From contig OW804097.1 of assembly GCA_942159475.1 (NCBI GenBank), positions 37,460,298-37,524,297 on the forward strand: a DNA stretch of 64,000 nucleotides. The letters are read 5' to 3'. A program made the position numbers and the translations under genes. Position 1 is the stretch's first letter; the number at the start of each line of letters is the position of its first letter. The notes beneath the pieces were generated by a model. That model was not told the DNA's origin and ran no database searches. It was given only the letters and a program-made list of their open reading frames with translations. The stretch comes from Sthenelais limicola. Taxonomy: Eukaryota; Annelida; Polychaeta; Phyllodocida; Sigalionidae. Shown in pieces: positions 54,862-64,000 of this stretch.

Positions 54862-54986
54862 ACGTGTTTATATATAGTATGAAGAACAAAGGACCCTCAG
54901 ATGTATCATTTTGTACTCGGTCAGCTGGAATGAAGAAAATCGTCATTAGGTTTGTGAAGGTCATGCATGTGAGCACATCGTTTTAT

Positions 54987-55221
54987 GGGTCAGATTTTCA
55001 AAAAATGTACAATCGGCAGCTCTACACATTTAATAAATTCTGCTAATTTAGGCTGCAATTTGGTCAATACTAGGTAAATTCGAGTATATTCGGCATGGCA
55101 TTGATTCTAGCAATCTGTATGATTGAATTGAACTGTATTTTGAACTTTATTTTCGTCTGAAATTTGGCCTATTTGAAAAGATTGGCGAAGTTGAATTGTA
55201 CATTTTCTGAAAATCTGACCC
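54987..55221 (+). mobile_element. family A element, TSD TTAT
   Basis: A 235-bp copy flanked by TTAT on both sides. Confidence 0.9.
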
Positions 55222-55336
55222 TTATATAAACTCACTTGATAGGACAGAGGGAATATCCGACCTACATTATCAGTTAACATCAATCAAAAACTTATCATTT
55301 TCACATTTTTGTTCCAGAATATTCATACTCCATTAA

Positions 55337-55851
55337 AGGCTGGGTTCCACTGGCTGGCTACTCCTCCCACTACTCCTCCTGCTTCTTTGACAGTCTATTG
55401 CTCCCGCTTCTTTAGAAGCGGGAGCAATAGACTGAATGTAACCAGAATGGGTGCTACTGGGACGTTACTTCCTCCGCAACTTCTGCCGCCACTCAGAAGT
55501 GTTAGTAGACGACATTTTATTTTCCCATGTAAATGGATGCATCAAGTAACGTGAGGAGTAACATAGATTGGTGCTATTGCCCGCTTCAGCTCCTGCTACT
55601 TCCCACTGTGACACCACGCTAGCTCATGTGGCCGCTTGAAATCAAACATGTTTGATATAAACGGGAGCACTCTATACTTCGAAAATGCTCCAAAAGTAAC
55701 ATGGGTTTGTAGCGGGGGCCAATAGCACCCATCCCCATTACTCTCCCGCTTCTGCTCCCGCTTCTTTGGTCCCGCTACTTTTAGAAGCGGGAGGAAGTAG
55801 CGGGAGGTAGCCGCTTAAATTCAAACATGGCATGGCAGTGGAACTCAGCCC
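55337..55851. mobile_element. 515-bp Harbinger-like element
   Basis: Ends AGGCTGGGTTCCACTG and the reverse complement of GGGCTGAGTTCCACTG, preceded by TAA and followed by TAT, which fits the TWA target of PIF/Harbinger elements (inference). Inside are a near-perfect hairpin (GCTCCCGCTTCTTTAGAAGC then GGGAGC) and several AGCGGGAG motifs toward both ends. No transposase, so non-autonomous. Confidence 0.65.
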
Positions 55852-55940
55852 TATGGGGTACATTGTGGAGGATTGCACCCCTTGTTTGTGGTGCGTGGCT
55901 TCATAACAGTGGGCGCTCATATTCTGTAGCCCGCTGAAAT

Positions 55941-56136
55941 GCAGTCTAGGCCCAAAGTTAAGAGAGTCCCTTCAAACGAAGGAAAGCTTCTCACCTCAAA
56001 TCACAAAGTGCCATTATAATTAAGACTACAAATTGTCATTATATTAAAACGCCGAGTCATAGGCCAGGAAACTGATTAGCGAAGTAGGCTGATATAGCAT
56101 TCTTATCTTATATGAGGGTTTAGACCTAGAGTGAAT
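55941..56136 (-). mobile_element. family C element
   Basis: A 196-bp copy from GCAGTCTAGGCCCAAAGTTA to GGTTTAGACCTAGAGTGA, inverted relative to the copy at 12403. Confidence 0.85.
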
Positions 56137-56249
56137 CGTTGACTGTCGTGGTTCCTTTTATTATCGCTCACTAGTTCTGTCGGATGATTCAACTTCAAAT
56201 TCATGTATGAACAAGTAACAGCTGTATTGTACCTATATTACCTGTATTA

Positions 56250-56485
56250 GGGTCAGATTTTTTGGAAATTGTACAATTCACCTTCCCCAATCCTCTCAAA
56301 TAATCCAAATCTAAGAGAAAAATTACGTTCAAAATGCAGTTTAAAACTAAGAAAGAGATACTGATAATAAACACAATGCCAAAGTTACTTGGATATGCAT
56401 AGCATTTAAGATATTCCCCTCTAATTTGTCAGAAGTTACCAGATTTGTAGGGCTGATGATTGTACATTTTCTGAAAATCTGACCC
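56250..56485 (-). mobile_element. family A element, TSD ATTA
   Basis: A 236-bp copy flanked by ATTA on both sides. Confidence 0.9.
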
Positions 56486-56678
56486 ATTAGTCCTATAGGT
56501 CACACAATGCCGTTTCATTGTTGTAATAGTTCAGAACGTAGCTTTAAATGTTATGGAGTAATATTTTCCTGGTTAACTGATGTATGCCATATAAGCAATG
56601 TGTATCCTTTCACAAGTCATTCATCGTTATAATATTATGGGTCCTTTGTATTTTAGCAACGCAACCTGCTGTCATTAT

Positions 56679-56836
56679 AGGTCAGATTTTCAGAAAATGT
56701 ACAATTGGCATGTTCTACATGTATATTGAGTAAAGTCTGCTAAATTCGGCTGCAATTTGGTCAATACTCGGTAAATTCGAGTATAATCGGCATTGCATTG
56801 ATTCTAGCAATCTGTTTGATTAGGTTGATCTGACCC
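56679..56836 (+). mobile_element. family A element with 3' internal deletion
   Basis: A 158-bp copy. After GATTAGGTTGA it jumps directly to the terminal TCTGACCC, losing about 80 bp but keeping the last eight bases. Confidence 0.85.
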
Positions 56837-57266
56837 ATCTACATCTGGACATGTTTCGTGCAGTAGAACATAACATCTCGTTACACGATACTAAATTGAT
56901 ATTCCCGAGGAGCGTACATAAGGGAGATTCTGCAAGCAAACGTATCAGAATTACGTGACCGTAAACGTATCCTTTTTGTGAATTATGTCGCATCTTCCTG
57001 TATACAAAATGAATTGTGAGGGGAAATAATTTGTCCATGTTTTCCTAATCCACCTTCTTCCTTTTAACGTGTGTTTGTATATCAGAGATTCGTTAACGTT
57101 TACGTTTATGTATAGGTTAGACTTGCTGAACCTCCCTATTGTATAAAGCAATACACGTCTAATATCTAGAGTATGTTTTCCACCAACAGTGGGCTAAAGG
57201 TGTGTATAGCATAAGGATTAATATCAGTTAAACTTTACTTCATACGACACACATGCATATGTATGT
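56837..57266. other. no recognised feature
   Basis: AT-rich spacer. Two overlapping minus ORFs (66 and 72 codons) show no motif. Confidence 0.4.
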
Positions 57267-57501
57267 TGGACAGATTTTCAGAAAATATACAATTGGCAGC
57301 TTTACACATTTAGTAAATTCTGCTAAATTAGGCTGCAATTTGGTCAGTACTAGGTAAATTCCAGTATATTCTGCATTGCACTGATTCTAGCAATCTGTTT
57401 GGTTAGGTTGAACTGTGTTCTGATCTTTATTTTCGTTTGAAATGTGTGTTATTTGAGAGGATTGGTGAAAGTAAAGTGTACATTTTCTGAAAATCTGACC
57501 C
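57267..57501 (+). mobile_element. family A element
   Basis: A 235-bp copy (start GGACAGATTTTCAG). CATATGTATGT occurs on both flanks, but the region is TA/TG-rich and the duplication is ambiguous. Confidence 0.85.
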
Positions 57502-57940
57502 ACATATGTATGTAAGTGTACATATATGTGATAAATGCATAGTCTAGAAAAAGGGATAAATAAAGACAAATAATCAATCAAATACTATCTGTGCAAGCAC
57601 AGGTTTTCCTAGTCTCCCTGAAATCTTTAGAGAGATGTTTAAAATACTTTGTTACTGAGACCTTTTCTTTGTTTCTGCTCCCAACTCGAACAAGTGAGTT
57701 AGGGAATATTAACTTTACATTACATACTTTTACTGTAAAAATAGGAATAGTACAATAATCTCTAATAGAGATAGAGATAGAAGAATATATGGCGTTACCA
57801 CATAAATTCAACATTTATACAATCCCAATCATCAGTTTTATGCATCATTTAAGATTTATCAGCATTATTTTCTTATCTCGATTTACTTACTTACTTACAG
57901 ATTTACATACCGTCCTATACCGTTATATACCGAGCCATAT
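57502..57940. other. no recognised feature
   Basis: AT-rich spacer with a short GATAGA run (57765-57782). No ORF of note. Confidence 0.4.
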
Positions 57941-58108
57941 GGGTCAGATTTTCAAAATACAGTTCAACCTAGCCAAACAGAATGCTAGAATCAATGCAAT
58001 GCCGAATATACTCGAATTTACCTAGTATTGACCACATTCCAGTCTAATTGTGCAAAAGTTACTAAATGTGTACAGCTGCCAATTGTACATTTTCTGAAAA
58101 TCTGACCC
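57941..58108 (-). mobile_element. family A element with 5' internal deletion, TSD ATAT
   Basis: A 168-bp copy flanked by ATAT. The first 14 bp of the TIR (GGGTCAGATTTTCA) are joined directly to AAATACAGTTCAACC, removing about 67 bp. TCA/AAA microhomology lies at the junction. Confidence 0.9.
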
Positions 58109-58444
58109 ATATGCTGTTGTATGCAGATCGTCTCGTGACTCTGGGTGAAAGTTTATTTGCTCAGACGCTCGATCCTTGAAGAGACCCTTTGAGAGCGATG
58201 CCCTTAATTAAAAGTACCTTGTAATGAATTGGAAATGCTGGTTTGGAAAACGAACGAGTGACTCTACTAGAGATGGCACTTGCACTCTTCTTTTAATTAG
58301 TTAAACTTCCTCTAAAACCAAATACTTGTGGAAGGGAGTGTCACAAGTGAAAGCTTCAGAGGTTAAAAACGATCTTTGTTCAATATTAAACAGAGTTTTG
58401 GGCGAAATATGATTAAAATTCTACTGGAGTTTTCTCTGTCCATA
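58109..58444. other. no recognised feature
   Basis: Spacer; nothing noticed. Confidence 0.4.
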
Positions 58445-58844
58445 TGTGATGCGTTTCAGGAAAATGAGTCATATGTCGCAAAATTGATATTTTTCAAACT
58501 TATTTGTTTACAAGCTATCTTTGTTGGAATATTCTAATTTTTAGGGTGCATGATGCCGCTAGTAACATTAAGACGTGTACAAAATTTCAAGGCAATGTAT
58601 TAAATATATTTATGCATTTCTAAGGTCATTATATGGAGTATATTTAGGTATACTTTATCCCAAAAATATTAACAACCTTTTTTTTTTTCAAAAATAAAGA
58701 TATCAAACTTAAAATATAGAAACACTACTTAGATGTCCTATTGTTTACTACCATTAGAATTGGCTTGATCTCATCTTTTCAAATATGATGTTATCAAGAT
58801 CCATTTTTTGCGACCTGTGACTCATTTTCCTGAAACACATCACA
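58445..58844 (-). mobile_element. family B element (reference long copy)
   Basis: 400 bp from TGTGATGCGTTTCAGGAAAA to TTTTCCTGAAACACATCACA. The inverted ends extend about 40 bp (GAGTCATATGTCGCAAAA / TTTTTGCGACCTGTGACTC). The uninterrupted site AAATATATTTATGCATTTC at about 58599 is the empty counterpart of the A insertion at 28193. No ORF, so non-autonomous. Confidence 0.9.
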
Positions 58845-58961
58845 AATGCTCTTAGACGTACCTATTTGGAAGTGAAGGCCATTCAACTTGGATGTTGGAT
58901 GTTGTCTGGAAGCTATTATATCAAGCATTTCCCTGCTCGTTGCGTCCCCAAATATATATCT

Positions 58962-59195
58962 GGGTCAAATCTTCAGAAAATTTACAATTGGCTTTCATCA
59001 ATCCCTTCAAATAACCCAAATTACAGACAAAAGTCAGGTTCAAAATATATTCAACCTAACCAATCAGATTTATTGAATAAATACAATACAGAATACATTC
59101 AGATATACCCAGTATTTATCAATTTGCACTTTACTATAGCAGAATTTGATAGATGTGTAGAACTGTAGATTGTGCATTTTCTGAAAATCTGACCC
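58962..59195 (-). mobile_element. family A element
   Basis: A 234-bp copy with both TIRs (GGGTCAAATCTTCAG). The flanks do not match. Confidence 0.85.
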
Positions 59196-59359
59196 TGGTA
59201 TGCATATATATATAGTTGTTCTGCAGTGTCTGCATAGGCCAAACCATTGCTCAGAACGAAGTTGAGAATGCTCAGAAAAGCATCCATTTTTTAGGAAGCA
59301 GTAACTCGTTGGCTTAATTGGGCAAAGTGGGGACAGTAACAGGAGGAAAGTGAGAACAT

Positions 59360-59594
59360 GGGTCAGATTTTCAGAAAATGTACAATTGGCCTTCACCAAT
59401 CCTCTCAAATAACCCACATTGAAGACAAAATTCCGGTTCAAAACTCAGTTAAAAATAACCCACCAGATTGTTTGAATCAAGGCAATGTCAAAAATCCTCA
59501 GATGTACCTAGTATTGACCATTTTAAAGTCTAATTGAGCAGAATTTTCTAAATAAATAGATCTGCAAATTGTACATTTTCTGAAAATCTGACCC
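59360..59594 (-). mobile_element. family A element, TSD ACAT
   Basis: A 235-bp copy flanked by ACAT on both sides. Confidence 0.9.
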
Positions 59595-59822
59595 ACATTC
59601 ATCGCAACCTCCGCAATTAATCTGAATTTGGGATCTCATTACCAATCATTCATTTGATTGATTAGTTGAGTTTCATAACTTCCCGAATCACTCACACCAG
59701 AGGTAACTTTATCAAACCTTTTTCTAATGGCTGTTAAAATTGACTTTTTCTTATTTTAAAAACAATCCTTCCTTTTAAAAATTAAAAACGGCATTCGTTT
59801 TAACGCCGTTTTAGATCTACAT

Positions 59823-60060
59823 GGGTCAGATCTTTAGAAAATGTACAATTCACGTTTAACAATCCTCTCAAAATAACCACATTTTAAACTTAAATGAGTT
59901 TTTTTTAAAATTCAGTTTAACATAGCAAAACAGATTATTTAAATCAATGCGATACAAAATATAGTCAGATATACCCGGTATTCATCATTTTTCAGCCTAA
60001 TTTAGCAGAATTTTCTAAATGTGTACATTTGCTAATTGTACATGTTCTGAAGATCTGACC
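59823..60060 (-). mobile_element. family A element
   Basis: A 238-bp copy. Left flank ACAT, right flank ATAT after a lost terminal C. Confidence 0.85.
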
Positions 60061-60448
60061 ATATGTCATAAATTTGTAGTACTTAACCTCACTTTGTACC
60101 TTATATATATTAGCTTATTCATAGATATAAAGGGAACGGCCGGAAGAACTAGGTATAAATCCTAAACGTATACCTAGGCTAGGGGCCTGTCGACCTGTTC
60201 ATCAACATAATTGTAAAAGCTTTTGACGAATACAAATTTTTCTATTCTAATCTATTATATTCTAGATAGAAGCTTAGAATGTAAAGCGTCATTCTCAAAT
60301 CTCTAATGAAGTGGCGAAGAGTTCGCTCCAATATTGATAAAACTTCCAAGTAGATTATCACAAAAGGAATTTTCCTTCAAACATGCGAGTTATTACAATG
60401 TAATTGTATCCTCCACTGGAACCAGTATATAGGCTACAGTATATATAT
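60061..60448. other. no recognised feature
   Basis: AT-rich spacer with no repeat or ORF. Confidence 0.4.
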
Positions 60449-60837
60449 GGGTCAGATTTTCAGAAAATGTACAATTGGCAGATCAAGACATTTAGTAAAT
60501 CTGCTAAATTAGATTGTAAAATGGTCAATACTGGGTATATTTGGGGATATTTGACATTGCCTTGATTGAGACAATCTGTTTGGTTATGTTGAACTGAATT
60601 TTGAACCTGATTTGTCAGAAAATCTAAATTGTCAGCTGTATACTTTTAGTAAATTCTGCAAAATTCTGCTGCAATTAGGTCGATACTAGGTAAAATCGAG
60701 TATATTCGGCATTGCACTGATTCTAGCAATCTGTTTGGTTATGTTGAACTGTATTTTGGACCTGATTTTTGTCTTAAATTTGGGTTATTTGAGAAGATTG
60801 GTGAAGATGAATTGTACATTTTCTGGCGACTTCACCC
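60449..60837 (+). mobile_element. chimera of two family A copies
   Basis: 60449-60610 is the first two-thirds of one copy. At about 60612 the sequence restarts with TTGTCAGAAAATCTAAATTG, the start of a second copy of another subfamily, which runs to the CACCC end at 60837. Flanks ATAT / ATTT fit insertion of the whole 389-bp unit, or insertion followed by recombination. Confidence 0.8.
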
Positions 60838-61026
60838 ATTTATATAACATGCTATACCGTGCAGATTAGAGACTGTCTAAAGCAGTAAAGTAGTATCAGA
60901 TAGGACAAGGGATTTTCCCCAGGTTTCTCATTACATAATGCCGAAGATCCGTATAGATCTGAAGACGATAAACTCTATCTACCCGCCAAACTAGTCAAAG
61001 CTGATTAACCAGGCTTTTCTCTATAT

Positions 61027-61244
61027 GGATCAGATCTTCAGCAAATGCACGATCGGCAGATCTACACATTTTGTAAATTCTGCTAATTTAGACTGTAAAA
61101 TGGTCAATACTGGGTACATCTGAGGATATTTGACATTGCCTTGATTCAAACAATCTGTTAGGTTATGTTGAACTGAACTTTGAACCTGATTTTGTGTTAA
61201 ACATGGGTTATTTTAGAGAAATGTTGAAGATGAATTGTACATAC
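61027..61244 (+). mobile_element. family A element, TSD ATAT, broken 3' TIR
   Basis: A 218-bp copy flanked by ATAT. In the 3' TIR, TTTTCTGAAAATCTG is missing and TGTACAT joins directly to ACCC. Confidence 0.85.
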
Positions 61245-61469
61245 CCATATCATAAGAGTCTGACAGAATGTGGATGTTGTTGGATCTATGCCATATAACT
61301 TCATGTCTGGCTGACTGGCTGGAAATATAATTATTACGTTCAGATATTTTCACTTATATTTTGACTATAAATAATGACTGTTTGTCCTGGAATTCTTCTA
61401 GGCACATAATTAATATGGTTATTTAGATTAACCAGTGGAGAGATTTATAGATTATTTTCAACCATATCA

Positions 61470-61704
61470 GGGTCATATTTTCAGAAAATGTACAATTGGC
61501 AGCTGTACATATTAAGGAAATTCTGCTAAATCAGGCTGAAAAATGATAAATACGGCGTATTTATGTGTATATTTGGCATGGCATTGATTTAAAGTATCAG
61601 TTCTGTTATATTAAACCGTATTTTGAAGCTTATTTCTGTCTTAAATGTGGGTTATTTGAGAGGATTGATGAAGGCGAATTGTAAATTTTCTCAAAACCTG
61701 ACCC
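61470..61704 (+). mobile_element. family A element
   Basis: A 235-bp copy of the same subfamily as the nested copy at 28193 (both have AAATACGG and TTTATGTGTATATTTGGCAT). Flanks ATCA / ACCA. Confidence 0.85.
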
Positions 61705-61940
61705 ACCAGTGTTATCAGTATCTATGGGCATTGATCCAGCGATTTAATATGCGTTTTAAAGTTTGAGTTTGATGTTAATTGACGGGATCAGGATAGAGAA
61801 ATGACAGTAATGTGTACAGACCATCACAGAAGGCTGGCCGCCAGGAGAGAAGCTCTAAGTTAGATATGACTGGCACCACTGAGCCGTGGTATTAGATCTG
61901 TGATTACAGGATTTCCTATCAAGCCTCTGATTAGATAGGA

Positions 61941-62070
61941 GGGTCAGATCTTCAGAGGATGTACAATTACCTGCCTTCACCAATCCTCTCAAAAAATCCG
62001 GAATTAAGAAGAAAATGAGGTTAAAAATACCGTTCAACATAACCAGGCAGATTTATTGAATGAATACATA
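61941..62070 (-). mobile_element. family A 5' fragment
   Basis: Starts GGGTCAGATCTTCAG and runs to about ATTGAATGAATACAT. The remainder is lost just before a hairpin. Confidence 0.75.
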
Positions 62071-62094
62071 TTTTATAAGCACATCCAAAGAAGT

Positions 62095-62155
62095 ATTGTA
62101 AATAAACTTTACGATTATGGAAGTAATTTCCATAATCGTAAAGTTTATTTACAAT
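62095..62155. repeat. near-perfect 28-bp-arm hairpin
   Basis: ATTGTAAATAAACTTTACGA and TTATGGAA, then GTAA, then the exact inverse. A 4-bp loop and mismatch-free arms suggest recent origin. Confidence 0.9.
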
Positions 62156-62345
62156 TTTTGATATTGCAAGAAATACAGAATAGGTTGTAAAACGTTCGGT
62201 CAAACCTTTCCCTAAAAACCTACACTGGTCTATATTTGTGTGTGAGGAAAGATTTAACGATGATGTATACGTATAATAAAAATAGTAAAGACTCACTTGG
62301 TTCCCTGTGTTACCTCAGGTTTCCAAGTTCATGCATTGTCTATTT

Positions 62346-62581
62346 GGGTCAGATCTTCAGAAAATGTACAATTCGCCTTCACTAATTCTCGCAAATAACT
62401 CACATTTAAGACAAAAATGAGCTTCAAAATCCAGTTTAACATATAGCAAAACAGATACTATAAACAAAGGCAAAACCAAATATACTCAGATATACCCGGT
62501 ATTCATCATTTTCAGCCTAATTTAGCCAAAGTTCCTGAATGTGTAGAGCTGCCAATTGTACATTTTCTGAAAATCTGACCC
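62346..62581 (-). mobile_element. family A element, TSD ATTT
   Basis: A 236-bp copy flanked by ATTT on both sides. Confidence 0.9.
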
Positions 62582-63491
62582 ATTTAAGGTGAATTAGTAC
62601 TAATTGAGTACTAGTTATATTGTATGTTAGTTAGTAAATTACTCGAATGTAGTAAAATTACTCAAATCTGATTGATTAGGTATATTTCCACACCACCATA
62701 GCATGAACAATAACCGGTTGATAAAGATTCCTTTTTCACTCAATAATCAGTATTTCATGTCAAAATTTCATTGGTTAACATTTGAGAGAAGTCCATCAGT
62801 TTTCAAATCTAAATTCAAATTCAAATTCAAAAATGCTTTGTTGCTGATGAACAATTCTGATAACAAGTGTACATATTATACAAGAGCAATTCCATATTAA
62901 ATTTCCGTACTGAGTCACCTACCTTTCCGTACTAAGTCACCTTAGCTTAAGTAAAGTTGTGTCTAAGGCATTATGTGCATGCTTTGGTACGACTATTGTG
63001 ATTGCTCAGGGACTGGAGAATGTTGTTGATCAATTTGAACTCAGATCAACCCCAATGCGTACAAACCCATCTATATTCGTTCATCATGTCAATGTCAATG
63101 GCATACTAGGGCTACTTCTTCTTGGAACTCAAAGCTTTGTAAGATGACTACAACCTTTTTGCTCAATGTATGGCCGAAATTCAACTGTATGACCCCAATT
63201 AGTTTTCTATATGTATATCATTAAATGCATATAATAATAAAACAGTTAACTACATAGACTAAATGGAGAAATAGTTAGCGAGGAAGCTAAGCAACGGGTC
63301 CATAGTATGGGCTATATATGGTGCATTTGATGGATCTGACATGGCAAGAAACAAATAATTACATGTTTAAATGTACTCCCTAGCTATGCTAGACTCATTT
63401 AAAAGCATGATTTCCATAGCAGTTCGCACAGTAAAAGCAGTTGTAGTTACGATATGACATTTGTATATTACGGTCTTACAACTCAGCTTAG
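62582..63491. other. no recognised feature
   Basis: About 900 bp. It includes a short AATTCA run (62809-62831) and a repeated TTCCGTACT(G/A)AGTCACC (62904 and 62926). A 62-codon plus ORF (62959-63147) has no motif and no splice context. Confidence 0.4.
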
Positions 63492-63724
63492 GGGTCATAT
63501 TTTCAGAAAATGTACAATTTGCTTTCACCAATCCTCTCAAATAACTCACATTTAAGACAAAAATGAGCTTCAAAATGCTGTTTAACATAACAGAACTGAT
63601 ATTTTAAATCAATGTGATACCAAATATACTCAGATATACCCGGTATTCATCATTTCAGCCTAATTTATCAGAATTTCCTAAATCTGTAGAGCTGCCGATT
63701 GTACATTTTCTGAAAATCTGACCC
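63492..63724 (-). mobile_element. family A element
   Basis: A 233-bp copy with both TIRs (GGGTCATATTTTCAG / TTTTCTGAAAATCTGACCC). Confidence 0.9.
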
Positions 63725-63877
63725 ATAAAATATATTAATTGCAAATATGGATCGAATAGTATTGCCTATAATTGTTTCAACTGGAGTAACATAAAAGTAG
63801 AGGAATATTATATAATCGCCTCATCTGATAATAAGCTACACACATTTAATTCATGATGCAAGGCCCGAAATTGACTC

Positions 63878-64000
63878 GATAGGGGACTCGCATAGCCGCC
63901 ATTCTGAATCTTGATTCGCATGGAATTATGGGAGTAATGGTACAGTCTAAAATCTATAGAAAATATACCATGTTTTGCATGGAATATTTATCAATGCTCT
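63878..64000 (+). mobile_element. family E element, cut by the window end
   Basis: GATAGGGGACTCGCATAGCC and the following sequence (TTGATTCGCATGGAATTATG, TGGTACAGTCTAAAATCTAT) match 39338 onward. The window ends inside the element. Confidence 0.7.

Overview
This window looks like non-coding, transposon-dominated DNA from an animal genome, most likely a marine invertebrate; the phylum cannot be told from the sequence. It is AT-rich, with no operons, no dense coding, no rRNA or tRNA gene and no CRISPR array. I find no host gene that I can name. The only coding evidence is the decayed 3' end of a LINE reverse-transcriptase ORF (about 7.38-7.71 kb, plus strand), a tentative spliced minus-strand reading frame at 17.3-19.9 kb, and a decayed minus-strand reading frame inside a large foldback element (24.2-25.9 kb). 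The very long ORFs (up to 560 codons at 49.7-51.4 kb) are translations of purine-rich simple repeats.

The dominant component is one short non-autonomous DNA transposon, called here family A. It is about 235 bp long, with terminal inverted repeats (TIRs) starting GGGTCAGATTTTCAGAAAAT. I count roughly 44 complete or nearly complete copies and about a dozen fragments, close to a fifth of the window. At least 20 copies are flanked by an identical 4-bp target-site duplication (TSD). One copy (28193-28426) lies inside another repeat whose uninterrupted relative is also in the window (58.6 kb), so the insertion site can be read directly. Plus strand for family A means that the interior reads GGCAGCTCTACACATTTAG after the first TIR.

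Other repeat families present more than once: family B (about 400 bp, TIR TGTGATGTGTTTCAGGAAAA), family C (about 200 bp, TIR CAGTCTAGGCCCAAAG, TA-flanked), family D (AGGGTGGTCTCCACTGGCTG foldbacks), family E (AATAGGGGATTTGCAT, about 320 bp), family F (133-bp hairpins ending in AATGGCA/TGCCATT), a pair of about 690-bp elements that start CCGGTGT and carry subterminal motif ladders, a GGGCGTTTCA element in a direct duplication, and a foldback with a tRNA-like insert (34.7 and 47.1 kb).

Layout. 0-9 kb: paired direct repeats, A copies, a 1.15-kb nested palindrome with a hairpin at each end (4.87-6.02 kb), and a truncated LINE. 9-15 kb: A, B, C and a CCGGTGT element. 15.1-22.6 kb: a 7.0-kb CACTA-like element (CACTGCAA ends, TA flanks, shared subterminal motifs), itself inserted in an older 460-bp element; it contains no A copies and holds the tentative spliced gene and a purine-rich minisatellite. 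23.2-27.0 kb: a 3.8-kb foldback element with arms of about 1 kb. 27-46 kb: a dense A/B mosaic with clusters of hairpins. 46-52 kb: D copies, a tRNA-like foldback interrupted by a 2.07-kb element, and 1.46 kb of GA-rich repeat. 52-64 kb: a direct duplication, a Harbinger-like 515-bp element, and many A copies.
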